The notes under the pieces are model-generated. The model was not told where the DNA came from. It worked only from the letters and a program-made list of their open reading frames with translations, and did no database searches. Below, piece by piece: positions 1 through 10,361 of a DNA stretch of 64,000 nucleotides (positions are counted from its first letter, which is position 1; each line of letters opens with the position of its first letter). The DNA is from Rhipidocladum racemiflorum (taxonomy: Eukaryota; Streptophyta; Magnoliopsida; Poales; Poaceae): the NCBI GenBank assembly GCA_036346355.1, contig CM070580.1:58234854-58298853 (forward strand). Direction: 5' to 3'. Made by a program: the position numbers and the translations under genes.

Positions 1-1
1 G

Positions 2-772
2 GTCGTCGCTTATGCATCAAGGCAGTTGAGACCGCATGAGGAAAATTATCCGACACATGACCTAGAGTTAGCCGCCGTAGTGCATGCCTTGAAGATATGG
101 CGTCACTATCTGATTGGAAACAGATGTGAAGTATATACGGATCATAAGAGCCTTAAGTACATATTCACCCAGTCGGATCTGAATATGAGGCAAAGGAGAT
201 GGCTAGAGTTGATCAAGGACTATAATGTTGGAATCCATTACCATCCCGGGAAGGCCAATGTAGTAGCCGATGCTCTGAGTCGGAAAAGCCATACCGTGAG
301 TACGTTGCTAGCCACAAGTCAGGATGAGTTATGTGAGGATTTTCAAAAGATGAAGATTGAGGTTGTACCTAGCGGATTCTTGGCCGCATTGGAAGTAAAG
401 CCTACCTTAGAGGACCAGATCCGAGAAGGACAGAAGGATGATGACAGGATCCGTAGGATTAAGTCCAAAAAGGAGGAAGGCAAGGCAGAGGACTTCAAAT
501 TGGATGAGCAGGGCACGTTGTGGATGAAGGATCGCATTTGTGTGCCTAACAAAAAGGAGTTAAAGCAACTGATTCTGGAGGAAGCCCATGACTCCAAGTA
601 CTCGATTCATCCTGGAAGCGCCAAGATGTATCAGGATCTGAAGGAGAGATTCTGGTGGCCGAGTATGAAACGTGAAGTTGCCGAGCATGTTGCATTGTGC
701 GACGTATGCCAGAGAGTCAAGGCAATGCATCAGAGACCAGCAGGATTGCTACAAATTACCGAAGATACCTGA
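2..772 (+). pseudogene. Element A pol fragment: RNase H and integrase zinc-binding domain
   Basis: The frame is open from base 2, so this is the interior of a longer polyprotein. RNase H motifs include YTDHKSLKYIF and the domain end ADALSRK (about residues 38-87 of the visible part). A charged linker follows, then the integrase HHCC zinc-binding region with two histidines in AHDSKYSIHPG and two cysteines in CDVCQ. RNase H removes the RNA strand during reverse transcription; the integrase N-terminal domain helps multimerise the enzyme on LTR ends. Relative to the matching copy in B, one extra base lies near 757-765. It shifts the frame and gives a stop at 770-772 just before the catalytic core. 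Confidence 0.9.
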
Positions 773-1229
773 GTGGAAGTGGGAGGAAATCGGAATGGAT
801 TTCATTACCGGTTTGCCGAAGACTCAAGGAGGTTATGACTCCATATGGGTTATAGTGGATCGCTTGACTAAAGTAGCCCATTTTATCCCCGTGAAGACCA
901 CTTACTCGGGAGATAAATTAGCGGAATTATACATGATCAGGATTGTTTGTTTGCACGGAGTGCCAAAGAGGATTGTATCGGACAGAGGTACCCAATTTAC
1001 CTCAAGGTTCTGGAATAAGTTGCATGAAGCCATGGGAACCCGTTTAAACTTCAGTACAGCTTATCATCCACAGACGGATGGACAGACCGAAAGGGTCAAC
1101 CAGATTCTGGAGGATATGTTGAGAGCTTGTGCATTGGCTTATGCTACCTCTTGGGATAAGAGTTTGCCGTATGCCGAGTTCAGTTACAACAATAGTTATC
1201 AGGCTAGTTTACAAGATTTCACCTTTTGA
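758..1229 (+). pseudogene. Element A pol fragment: integrase catalytic core
   Basis: After the frameshift near 757 the integrase core continues in another frame. The D,D-35-E signature is visible: first Asp in MDFITGLP, second Asp in SDRGTQFT, and Glu in DGQTERVN. This is the strand-transfer domain (rve family). The frame ends at a stop at 1227-1229, because one extra base near 1213 relative to B shifts the frame just before the conserved SPFEALYGRP segment. Upstream in-frame codons from 672 belong to the other frame of the zinc-binding region and should not be taken as the start. Confidence 0.9.
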
Positions 1230-1834
1230 GGCCTTGTATGGTCGACCTCGTCGGACGCCATTGAATTGGAATGAGACCGCGAGCGCCGTGTCTTTGGGCC
1301 TGATATTATTCAAGAGGTGAAGAAGCAGATCGCCATGATTAGGAAAGGTTGAAGATAGCCCAATCTCGATGTAAGAGTTATCTTGACAATCGTCGCCGAG
1401 ATTTGAGTTTTGAACCGTAAGACTTTGTATACCTCGAGTTACGCCTCTCGGGGAGTTAAGAGGTTCCATGCCAAAGGAAAACTTGCACCCGTTATGTTGG
1501 ACCATTTAAGATTTTGAGCCGCAGAGGCGAAGTTGCTTATCACCGGAGTTGCCACGATCGTTGGCGGGGAGTACATGATGTATTCCATGTGTCCCAGCTT
1601 AAAGAAGTGTCTCCGAGTTCCCGAGGAATGCAGACACCGTTAGAATCAATTGAGTTGCAAGAGGATTTGACTTATAAGGAGTATCCCGTGAGGATTCTAG
1701 ACACAATGGATCGAGAAACTAGAAACAAGTCAACCCGCTTTTGTAGAGTTCAAAGGAGCAACCATGAAGAAAGCGAAGCGACTTGGGAGCGCGAAGAGGA
1801 TTTGAAGAAAGAATTTCCAAACCTATTCCTTTAG
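1213..1834 (+). pseudogene. Element A pol fragment: integrase C-terminus and chromodomain remnant
   Basis: The tail of pol is spread over at least two frames. The segment SPFEALYGRP (about 1222-1251) continues the integrase, then a frame change leads to a 1514-1834 stretch with FHVSQLK, YPVRILD and ATWEREEDL, ending FPNLFL. The VSQLK and ATWERE blocks are typical of the region running into the chromodomain of Tekay-type chromoviruses, which is thought to steer integration to particular chromatin. The stop at 1832-1834 is probably the natural pol end, since the polypurine tract follows 30 bases later. Confidence 0.8.
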
Positions 1835-1863
1835 TAAGCCCTGAATCTCGGGGACGAGATTCT

Positions 1864-1880
1864 ATTAAGGGGGGGAGGTT
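1864..1880 (+). other. Polypurine tract of element A
   Basis: A purine-rich run (ATTAAGGGGGGGAGGTT) abuts the LTR start TGTAACACCC at 1881. It is the expected plus-strand DNA primer. Confidence 0.85.
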
Positions 1881-2504
1881 TGTAACACCCCAAAATTTTA
1901 CTTTTCCTAAACTCATGTGTGATTTGGCACTTTGGTGAATTTTTGGAATTTTCTGGAATTTATTTGGATTTAATTGGGATTTATTTGAATTTATTCCATT
2001 TTGAAATAATTAAAGAATTTAATTTTGCAAATAAAATTTTGTTGGAAATATTTTATTTGAGTCCAAAATGATCCAAAGTATTTTCCAGAATTTTTCTGGA
2101 ATTTTTCTGAGTCATTTGCTATTTTTAATGAATTAAATGAATTACTAGGAATTATTTTAAATATTAAATCGCTGGAAAATCAAACTCGGGTCAAGTACTG
2201 TTCATCCGACCGAGTCGGAACCCGAGTCGGACTCGAGTCCGACCCGAGCCACGTGACTCGACCGAACCCACTCCCAACCCTAATCAATCCCAACCGTTGG
2301 ATCAAGATCCAACGGCTGAGATCCGCCGACCCCGACCCGAGCCGTATCCGGCCCGGATCCGATCGCGCCCGTGCGATCGGGGCCGTTGATCGCGCCACGT
2401 GGACGGCTGCGATTGCGTCGTCTCCGCCGAGTCCGAGCCGGACTCCGCCGGTGAGAGCGCCGCCGTGACCGACTAGGGTTCCGCCCTGAGCACGCCTCCC
2501 GGGG

Positions 2505-2513
2505 CTATTTAAT
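2505..2513 (+). promoter_or_regulatory. TATA-like box in LTR A
   Basis: CTATTTAATG lies in GC-rich surroundings about 625 bp into the LTR. The same position in the B LTR (around 39718-39726) has GTATTTAATG. Conservation in both copies makes it the best core promoter candidate; the transcription start would be 25-35 bases downstream. Confidence 0.5.
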
Positions 2514-3725
2514 GCCCGGGGCATACCCCGAGGACCGCCGTGATCCCGCGCCCTCCCTTCTCTACTTCACCGAGGCAAAGCCGCCGCCGTTTAGCCGTGC
2601 GAGCTCGCCGTAGTTGCGCGCCGCTCCGCCGCGGTTTCGCGCCGTTTCCGCCACCGTCCGCCATCCTCCGCCGACGTTGACCCCAGATCCAGATCCCTTG
2701 CGTCAAGGCGCACCCGTGCCTACCATCCACTTCGCCGGAGGGGCCCTGCAGCGCCGTCGGGCGTGTCATAAATCATCAGCTCCGGCCGCCACAAGCCGCG
2801 ACGCCATTGCTGCCGTCGCTCGAGCCATCTCGGCGTCCGATCAAGATCGCACGATCCAGATCTTGCCACGCCATCGCACGGTGAGGTTTCGTTATTTATC
2901 TCTAGATTCAATCTCAACCATTGGATCTAAATCCAACGGTCCAGATTAACCGCGTTCACCCCAAACGCGTAACACCAGATTCAATGGTGTTGATTTTCAA
3001 ATCAACGGCCTAGATCTAGCCACGTGGCGAAGGCCAACCGCGCGGCATGATCGGCGCGCCGGCGCGCATGAGAACGTGTCTCTGACACGCTGGGCCCGCA
3101 TGTCAGCGGCCCAGCCAAACTGCACCATGACGTCACGATGACGTCATGGCGGGCCCGCTGTCGCCACTGTCCCAAAGAGCAGGCCGACGCCAAGAATGAC
3201 GTCACCCGAGTGGACCCACATGTCGGGCCTCACGTGGAACCGTGGACCGAGTCCACCGTGAGACCCGAGCCAAGCGTGGACCAAGTCCATGGACCGGCCG
3301 ACGCCACCACCAATCAGAGCTGACACGTGTCCATGCTGACGCAATAATTAATTTCCGAAAAAAAGAAAATGATTTAATAAATCGGTTTAATAATTGATTT
3401 GAATTTCAAAACTTCAAACGCTTATAACTTTTGCGTTTCAACTCCGATTTGAGCGATTCAAATTTCTAAATTTGTATAAAATTGAGATCTACCTAAATAT
3501 GAATTTTATTTAATTTGTGGACTAAAGTTTTTCTCTGTAATATTATTTAATTGATTATTTAAACTTTAAATAATCATAACTTTTGCGTTTTAACTCCAAA
3601 TTTGACGATTCCAGTTTCTAAAAATCCAGAAAATTATGTTCTCTCTGTTTATGGATTTTATTTGGAGTTTTGGGATCTTTTTGCCTAGTGTTTATTTGTG
3701 TATTTGCTATTTGCACGCTTTACGA

Positions 3726-5055
3726 GTAGACGTTGAAGTGCCGGAAGGATTCGAAGGAGAAGTGTTGACTCAGGATCCAACTCAAGACCAAGAGCAAGTA
3801 CTTTTGAAGGCAAGTTGTGCTTTGACCATGTTGATCCTATTTCGAAAATCTACTTTGATTTAAACTATTGCATGCTAGTTCAATTAGAAAGATACTTTGT
3901 TTAAACATGGGGGTTAGATAAATACCAATTTGCTATATGACACCTTGATTACTTAAGTATGTGCCATGACCCTTTGTCACCCTAGTTGTGGTTTACTAGT
4001 TGGACATTATTAAATTGCCAACATGGGTTTAGACCGTTGTAGTATGCTGCTTAGACCTGCTACGTGCTCATGACATGATTTTGGACAATCAAATGCTAAT
4101 ATGGACTTAATGATATATTGAACCTGTTTTGGAAAAGTATCATGTGATGTTGATGGCACGTGGTGCATGGTAATCAAGCGGGGTTTGATAAACGATTTCG
4201 GCTGGGCATGTGGCAAGAGTAATCAGTGGGCAGTTGTGGCATTGGGAGTGTTGATTTGGTTTTTCGGGTAGTCTTGCCTGGTCACTCTAAGGACTTAACC
4301 TTGCAAGCCTTTGAACTGGGTCATACTTGCAACCACATGGCTGGAATGGGGCGGCCCTAGTTGACTAAGTCGCTAAGGACTCACTTGTGGAGCCTCAGGG
4401 TGTCGATTACACCGTTTGTGTGATTATGCGGGGAGCGTATCGTGGCCGTGGCCAGGTACCCATCTAACGGTGTGTTGGTCCCATACTTCGCCTTGGCTAA
4501 GGGAAGGGATGGTGTAGAGCACGTCTGGAGAGGACCACTGTGTTGTTTGAGGCTTAGAAAGGCTTTATTACTGGGAACTCGCCTTTGTGGTGTTTGTTTG
4601 TATCTTGTGGGTAAAGTGCATAACCTCTGCAGAGTGTAGAATCTATTTGAATAGCCGAGTCCACGATCTTTGGACAATGCTCGGAATTACAGTCAAGGGG
4701 TAGACTTTACGAAAATAACTTGGTTTTGAAAAGATGGGTTGGTTTAACAAGGAAGATGATGGAATTATGGTTTAGGATGGGAAAAATGTTTGTTAAACTT
4801 CTTGAAAAGTTATTTATGCTTTACTTATTTCTCACGCTTTCGAATCTACTTTTATTACTTGTCAAAAGTCACATTTCTTTGCAAATATACCCTGAGCTAT
4901 TCCTTTGTACCAAGCCATGCATATAGTCTATTAGCTTGCATTACGTGCATGACTTCTTGAGTACCAAGTACTCACCCTTGCCTCAACACAATACCGGTTG
5001 AAGAGGAGACTACGCCAGTTCGGAGGAGGAGTTCCAAGAGGATCCGTCTACTTAG
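3726..5055 (+). other. Exon-like acidic coding segments inside LTR A (3726-3809 and 5002-5055)
   Basis: 3726-3809 reads as an acidic peptide (VDVEVPEGFEGEVLTQ, then DPTQDQEQ). It ends at AAG followed by GCAAGT, the classic donor of GC-AG introns. 5002-5055 reads RGDY, three variable residues, EEE, then a glutamine-rich acidic end and a TAG stop. Both segments recur in the B LTR at 45886-45970 and 47159-47212 with mostly silent or conservative changes, and the stop is in the same place. In A the first segment has one T fewer near 3801-3805, which would break the frame. I infer a possible spliced micro-ORF within the LTR; no known function is recognised. Confidence 0.35.
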
Positions 5056-5342
5056 GGATGCGAGCCCGATCAGTTACTGTGGTATACTGGATGGCGCCAC
5101 GAAGTTTATTTGATTTTCCGCTGCTGTTATTTCTCTTTTAACAAGTTTCGCCTTGCAAGGCATATATTTGTAACTTGGCCATAAGGTCGAGTAACCCTTT
5201 GATTATTTAAATAGAGTACTTTGATAGTATCGTTTGGTATGATTGTGATATATACCGATGTTAAGACTGTGTGCACTAGCGCGTTCCTGGACTAGTGCTG
5301 AATACACAGAGGGTCCGGATTTGCAAATTCGGGGTCCCGACA

Positions 5343-5728
5343 GCATCATTTAGTTTCACACATAAACAATGACATGTTCTCTCCTTTAATTGTGATGGTT
5401 AATTCACTGAACCAAGTTGTGGTTTTGATGCTTCGTTGGTTGTCATGAGTATTAGTCCATATTTGACATGTGACGGATAGGCTTATATCCTTAGTTGTAT
5501 GGTGGCTAAAATTCCTGGTTTGTCATGTTATTGCTATCGTATATTATGCTATCTTGATATGTTAAAATTGTTGTTGCTTCAATCCATGGAAAAACAACGG
5601 AGATGCTGCTGAAATTTTCGATTTTAGCATTTGTGCCTTTGCTGTAATTTACTCTAATTTGTGGTATTTAGATGTTGTTTAGTCTATATTTGGTCACATT
5701 CAGGCATACTAAATGCCAGGGTGTTACA
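5343..5728 (+). repeat. 3' end of C1 5' LTR
   Basis: The sequence matches the last ~390 bp of the C2 3' LTR (about 37197-37600), sharing AACAATGACATGTTC, the AGGAGATGCTGC-like block and the end ATGCCAGGGTGTTACA. It is cut at 5343 by insertion of element A. Confidence 0.88.
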
Positions 5729-5730
5729 GT

Positions 5731-5746
5731 TGGTATCAGAGCGGGC
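5731..5746 (+). other. Primer binding site of C1
   Basis: TGGTATCAGAGCGGGC begins two bases after the LTR end. The first 12 bases match the complement of the 3' end of initiator methionine tRNA, the usual primer of plant LTR elements. Confidence 0.85.
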
Positions 5747-6003
5747 TTTAGGTCCTTGGAACATGCATTTTTAGTGTGTATGAGATAATTGATTGAATTG
5801 CTCATGTTATCATGATAAAGTGGGGTTCTGGTTCCGAAGGGTTTCGGTCACCTTTTTGTTTATAGTAAGGTGTGTTTTGACGGTATGGCCGGTTAAAGCC
5901 ATCATCGAAGAACTATTAACCCTTGTGGGGAAAGAGTGCTTACCTTTTATATCGTAGATTGGGTAGTTGATTGGAGCCAAATAGAAGAGTTAGTGGTGGA
6001 TCC
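5747..6003 (+). other. C1 internal leader (non-coding)
   Basis: This matches the C2 leader, including the block around GGTTTCGGTCACCT and the GTGCTTACC stretch, up to GGTGGATCC. There it is cut by solo LTR G. GATCC at 5999-6003 is the left target duplication, repeated at 22030-22034. No reading frame of note. Confidence 0.8.
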
Positions 6004-6070
6004 TGTCGGTGTATTCTACAGCAGGGTGCCCAATACACTTTAACAAGAGCCGCTAGCAGATACGTGGCAT

Positions 6071-6280
6071 CCAGACAACGCCGCTGGCGGTCAGAGAGGT
6101 GGCCGTCCAGCGGTCAGAAAGGTGGCGACCAGGCCATGCCACTAGAGGTCAGAAAGGTGGCCGTCCAGCGGACAGGTCGCGACCAGGCCACGCCGCTGGC
6201 GGTCAGCTGTGTGATCGCCCAGCGGACAGGTGGCAACCAGACCACGCCACTGGCGGTCAGCAACGTGGTCGCCTGACGGA
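6071..6280 (+). repeat. 54-bp tandem repeats in LTR G
   Basis: About four imperfect units of 54-58 bp begin with CCAGRCNACGCCNCT-like words and contain GGCGGTCAG and a GGTGGCCGTCCAGCGG-like block. The repetition keeps two frames open (5971-6276 and 6099-6368), but these have no conserved protein features and I do not call them genes. Confidence 0.75.
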
Positions 6281-6745
6281 CGTACGACGCTCAGTCCACA
6301 CCATTGGCGCTCAGTTCCTAAAGGATCATTGTTTTTTGATCAATGTGTTTTTGATGATGAGTATTTGAATATTTGAAAAGATTTGAGTTGATTTGATTTT
6401 GGTTATCCGAAAAAGATTTGAATTTACGAACGAGTTTTGGTTCGTGTTTTGAAACTGTATTCTTAGGAATATTTGATGCGATGGTTGCATGGATTAACTT
6501 GAGTCAAGTCGCGGACTTGGGCTCAGAAATTGTTTGTGTGTTTTTGTTCACGTGCAGGTGTTGCTTGAGGTCGAACGTGGTCGGTGACAGGACCGAGACT
6601 AGGTTCAGGGAGGAACTGAGGTCGTGAGGGTCGAGGGTGTCATGCGAGATGTTTCGAACTAGAGATCGGTGCACGTGAGATCGAGATCGTTGCAGCGTAG
6701 TGGCAGGAAGCCGTACGCGTGTATACAATTTTTTTTGGTACATGA

Positions 6746-6960
6746 GAGTGTGTGTGTGCGTGCATGTGTGTGTGCATGCATGCAAGTGTGTGTGTGCGTG
6801 AATGTGTGTGTGCATGCATGCTAGTGTGTGTGTGCATGCAGTGTGTTGCGTGCATGCATGTGTGGGTGGCGTATTGTAGTGTGCGTTGTGTGTGTGCGTG
6901 TGTGGTGTGCGTGCATGCTGCATGTGTGTGTGCGTGAGTCCGAGTCGTGCGTGCGTGAGT
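6746..6960 (+). repeat. Alternating purine-pyrimidine (GT/GCATGC) tract in D LTR1
   Basis: About 215 bp consist almost wholly of GTGTGTGTGC, GTGCATGCATGC and GTGCGTGC words. The same tract is in LTR2 (about 14496-14712) and LTR3 (about 19863-20080). It lies about 150-360 bp upstream of the TATA-like site. Such sequence can form left-handed DNA and, through GCATGC palindromes, small hairpins. Confidence 0.85.
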
Positions 6961-7108
6961 TTGCATGTGTGGCTAGCGTGTGCGAGAAGGACATCCGAGA
7001 GAGAGCCAGGAATTTTGCCGTGTCCGAGTCAGCCGGCGTGAGATGAGATCGGCATGGAGACTGCTTGCCCAATCCGAATACAAAAAGAAATAGGTGGCTG
7101 TGGAGTCC

Positions 7109-7117
7109 TTTAAATAG
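7109..7117 (+). promoter_or_regulatory. TATA-like box of D LTR
   Basis: TTTAAATAG followed by AGGTTGTACGGGC is conserved at the same place in LTR2 (about 14862-14870) and LTR3 (about 20226-20234). The related E LTR has the cognate TTTAAATAG on the minus strand near 15840. This supports a true core promoter. Confidence 0.6.
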
Positions 7118-7532
7118 AGGTTGTACGGGCTTAGAAATTCAAGCAATCAATCAAGCAAACAATTGTTCAATCAAGCACAAGGTGCAAAGAAGAGCTTGTA
7201 TGCTCTATTAGTTTGTTTAGGGTTTTCTAATCATTGAAGATTAGAAGATTTTTGGTGTCATCTTGTTGAAGATGGCTTTGGAATAAAAAGATAAGTTTAT
7301 GCAATATTCTCTTTTTTTTCGCTTTGATTCTTGATTAGAAGGATTGTTCGATTTTTGATAGAACTAGTTTTGATTTATGTTCGACTTGTCTCGCTAATTA
7401 ATCTAGGGTTTTGATCTCGAAGATATTAGATATTCTTCCGCTATTTAGGGGTCTTTAATTTTCCAAAAGAAATAGTTGAATTTTATTCGGCATCTATTCA
7501 CCCCCCTCTAGTTGCCTACTCGGTCCTACAAG

Positions 7533-7548
7533 TGGTATCAGAGCAAGG
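7533..7548 (+). other. Primer binding site of element D
   Basis: TGGTATCAGAGCAAGG starts two bases after the LTR end; the first 12 bases are complementary to initiator methionine tRNA. Confidence 0.88.
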
Positions 7549-7591
7549 CTCTACTAATCCATCTTAACAGGTGATTAGTAAACGGTAAGTT

Positions 7592-8137
7592 ATGGCAACA
7601 GAGAAATAGTCGAACAAGCCGCCAATCTTCGATGGCACATACTTTCCCCACTGGCGGATCCGGATGACTGCATATCTTCAAGCTCAAGGTAACGCGATTT
7701 GGCGCAAGGTAAAAATTCCGTACGAGCTTCCTTCTAATGATGATATTGATAAAATCGAGTTTGAAAAAGATGTTGAAAACAATAATAGAGCTAGAAACAT
7801 ATTGCTTCAAGGACTTGCTAGAAAAGAAATCGATAGAGTCTGTCATTTACTCACTGCTCATGAAATTTGGAAATCACTTCAAGATTATCATGAGGGCACT
7901 GACTCTGTAAAAGAAGCTAGGCAAGATCAATTTAAAAAAGAATACACTAGATTTGAAATGAACTCTGGAGAATCTCTAGATGATTGTTTTGCTCGCTTTA
8001 ACAGAATCTTGAACAATCTTAGAGCTGTAGATGTTAAATACACTGACTCTGAAAATGCTAGACATTTCCTATCATCTCTTGATCTTAAAATCTGGCAAAT
8101 GAAAGTGACTGCTTTTAGGGAGTCTCAAGACTTTTGA
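7592..8137 (+). pseudogene. Element D gag, N-terminal part (UBN2-like)
   Basis: The natural start is probably the ATG at 7592, but codon 6 is a TAG stop (7607-7609); the in-frame ATG at 7664 is internal. The N-terminus has PPIFDGTYFPHWRIRM, typical of copia gag where a WR/WK motif precedes the capsid-like domain. ARDQF-like and SLDDCFARFNRILNNLR segments fit the UBN2/gag-polypeptide family, which forms the particle shell. The frame ends at 8135-8137 after ESQDF, and the protein continues in another frame from about 8140. Confidence 0.8.
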
Positions 8138-8174
8138 GATAGACATTGTTTCAAGAACATCCAATGATATCTCT

Positions 8175-8699
8175 ATGGCTCTTAATGCTAATTCTTCATA
8201 TGATAATGCTACTAGTTCTTCATCATCATATTCCATTTCTGCTTTGAGTGCTCTTAGTGATGAACAGCTAGATCAAATACCAGAAGATACACTTGCTCTT
8301 CTTTCCAAGCGTGTCAATGCAGCTTACATGAGATCAAGGGAGAGAAGAGGAGCCTCCATCCACTGCTACAACTGCGGCAAGGCAGGACACATCTGTGCTA
8401 ATTGCTTCAAGAACAAAGATAGAGACGAGAAGGATCAAAGCAACTCCTCCAAATCCTTCCAGCCAAAAGAGAGCAAGGACAAAAATAAGCAACGGACGAA
8501 GAAGATGCTCAACAAAGTCTTCGCTGCAATTGGTCGCTTAGACTTAAGCGACATTGATGATTCAACTGACGATGAGAAGGAAGCGAAGCAAACGAAGCTG
8601 AACGAGAAAGATTTCACCGGACTGTGCTTCATGGCGAAAGGGAACACTAGTGATTCTAGTGACAACGACAAAGACCTCCAAATGATGGTGATGAGGTAA
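8175..8699 (+). pseudogene. Element D gag, middle part with first CCHC zinc knuckle
   Basis: This continues gag after a frameshift. A serine-rich stretch is followed by CYNCGKAGHICANC (C-x2-C-x4-H-x4-C), the RNA-binding nucleocapsid knuckle, at about residues 63-76 of this frame. A lysine-rich run and an acidic region (DLSDIDDSTDDEKE) follow. The stop at 8697-8699 is another frame change; the adjacent frame continues with a SYDELCE-like motif found in SIRE-type gag extensions. Confidence 0.82.
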
Positions 8700-9740
8700 T
8701 ACCTTCGTATGATGAGCTTTGTGAAGTTTTAGTCATATTGAGAAAATCTTTAAGAAAATCTTCACTCAAAAATAAAAACTTAGAGAAAGATCTATCCATC
8801 TTAAAGCGAAAACTTTGATCTTAGAAATTCAAATTACGAAAAGACATGTGATTCTTGCTTAGATCTCAAATTTGAAATTAAATCTCTAAAAGAGGAACAT
8901 ATGATTAAACTAGAACAAGTTTATGCCAAACAATTGAAAAATGAAAAACTTGTGAAAAATGTTGGTTGCTCTACTGATGGTTTACATGGTCAAACTTCTT
9001 GCTCTAAATGTCCCATACTAGAATTGAAGTTGCATGATGCAGATGCTAAGATTACTCAATTGTTTAATGATTTGCTTACACATGAAGTTCTTTCATGCTC
9101 AACTTGTCGCAAGCAAAAAGAAAAAGTAGATGTTTCCTGTAATAATTGTTTAACATTCTCTCGAAAAATTGATTACTTGGAAAAGTCTTTAGAACGTTTT
9201 ACTAAAGGAAAGAAAATTCTAAATATGATTTTGGATCAATCAAAAGTCAGCACTCATCACAAAGGTTTAGGTTTTGATCCTTATGCTCATCACAAATCAT
9301 ATGCTCCTACTATTGTTAAAACTCTTGAAAGTGGAAAGTTTGAAATTGTCAAAGAACCTGAGAAAACTGTCTTCAAATCTGCTGGAATTTTATCTTCTAC
9401 TATGATGAATGCAAATGTTGCTTCTGTTTCTAAAGTCAAACCATTTGTTAAGTACAATTGCACTCATTGTGGAAAAGATGGTCATTTGATGAATTTTTGT
9501 TTTAGACTAGCCAAAGAACAGAGAAAGGAAAATTCAAAGGCTAAGTCTAACTTTAGACAAACACGTATCATTTCTCCGCATGTTCTGCTAGTGAAAGCAA
9601 ACAAAATACCTGGAAATTCATCTACTTTGCATTCACAAGCTTTTGTACGATCACCTCCTCGTCGAGTGATTCAGTGCTGGATACCTAAATCATATTTCTC
9701 TAACCCGGTATTTGAATCCTCGACATCTTCCTGTTCATAA
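8700..9740 (+). pseudogene. Element D gag C-terminal extension: coiled coil and second zinc knuckle
   Basis: 8700-8900 has broken Lys/Leu/Glu-rich sequence. From 8901 a 279-codon frame carries paired cysteines (SCSTCRKQKEKVDV, SCNNCLTF), a predicted helical segment (RKIDYLEKSLERFTKGKK) and a second knuckle CTHCGKDGHLMNFC at about residues 187-200. The long gag extension with a second CCHC is a feature of SIRE/Opie-type copia elements. The same protein is encoded on the minus strand by E at 18700-19705. The frame stops at 9738-9740 in the run-up to protease. Confidence 0.8.
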
Positions 9741-10361
9741 CATGTAGGTGGTACGAGAAGGAAAGGAGAACATCACAGGTTGTTGATTCAGGATGCTGCC
9801 AACACATGACAGCAACCCAAGTTGGTTCTCCTCCTAACAAAAGCATCTGGGAGCGAAGCGATCACTTTTGGAGATGCTACTCTTTGGGCGCGTCATTGCA
9901 AAAGGTACAGTGAAGGTGAATGATCACTTTACTTTAAAGAATGTCTCTTTGGTGTCTAAACTGAAATTCAACCTTACATGCGTATCTCAATTGTTGGATG
10001 AAAACTATGAAGTGAGTTTTAAACCAAATGCATGTAGAGTACTCGATGCTTCCGAAACTTGACTCTTGAGATATCTAGACTTGGAAAAATTTTCATAGCA
10101 AATTTTAGCAATGCTTCAAGTTCACATTGTTTTGTTGCTTCAGAATCTAGAAGTCCCAATTTTTGGCATCGTCGGTTAGGTCACATGGGCTTTGCTCGGT
10201 TATCTAGATTGAGTGGTCTAGACTTAATTCGTGGCTTGCCAAAATTAAAATCTTGCAAAGACATTGTTTGTGCTTCCTGTCGACATGGTAAGATGGTTGG
10301 AGCCCTCATGCTCCTGTCTCTCTGTAATGACCACCGGCCCCTGGCCAACTTCTTCACATAG
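9741..10361 (+). pseudogene. Element D protease and integrase zinc-binding region, frame-shifted
   Basis: The protease active site reads VVDSGCCQHMTATQ (about 9780-9821) in a frame different from the preceding gag. Pieces such as TVKVNDHFTLKNVSLVSKLKFNL (9904-9972) are the second half of the aspartic protease. From 10059 the pre-integrase zinc region appears: WHRRLGHMGFARL with the HHCC histidines, then CKDIVCASCRHGKM with the cysteines. At least three frame changes separate these blocks, so no functional protein is possible from this copy. Confidence 0.8.

Larger units (their letters stand above)
1..5342 (+). mobile_element. Element A: 3' part of a Tekay-type Ty3/gypsy retrotransposon
   Basis: The window opens inside pol (RNase H) and runs through integrase, a chromodomain-like tail, a polypurine tract and a full 3' LTR ending at 5342. 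Domain order RNase H then integrase with a C-terminal chromodomain is that of Ty3/gypsy chromoviruses, Tekay/Del branch. It is the same family as element B at the other end of the window: the RNase H-integrase part is close to identical and the LTRs are 3462 bp here and about 3467 bp in B once B's insertion is removed. The element sits in the LTR of C1; the 5 bases after it (GCATC, 5343-5347) should be the right target duplication. Its 5' LTR and gag lie outside the window. Coding frames are broken by indels. Confidence 0.93.
1881..5342 (+). repeat. 3' LTR of element A (3462 bp)
   Basis: The LTR starts TGTAACACCC after the polypurine tract and ends CCCGACA. The same sequence forms the split 5' LTR of B (39119-40491 and 45398-47496). 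It has an AT-rich first 300 bases, a GC-rich middle (about 2190-3350) rich in repeated CCGAGTCGGA-like words, a TATA-like site near 2505 and a long downstream part of about 2.8 kb. Short frames inside the GC-rich part appear on both strands and are not conserved. Two short segments, 3726-3809 and 5002-5055, are exceptions (see their entry). Confidence 0.93.
6319..7530 (+). repeat. 5' LTR of element D (1212 bp)
   Basis: It starts TAAAGGATCATTG, where LTR2 has TGAAGGATCATTG, so the canonical TG has mutated to TA. It ends CGGTCCTACA at 7530. It contains a GT-rich purine-pyrimidine tract (6746-6960) and a TATA-like TTTAAATAG (7109-7117). Long frames opposite the GT tract (rich in His and Thr codons) are low-complexity artefacts. 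Confidence 0.93.

Noticed and set aside
2180..3344. Arg/Pro-rich frames in the GC-rich part of LTR A and the matching part of LTR B (39478-40726)
   Set aside because: Frames are interrupted differently in the two LTR copies and changes are spread evenly over codon positions.
6504..7072. Long minus- and plus-strand frames rich in His-Thr or Cys-Val (also at 14255-14825 and 19757-20163)
   Set aside because: They translate the GT/GCATGC tract in the D LTRs. All three frames stay open because the repeat lacks stop codons; composition is low complexity and the frames cross the LTR promoter.
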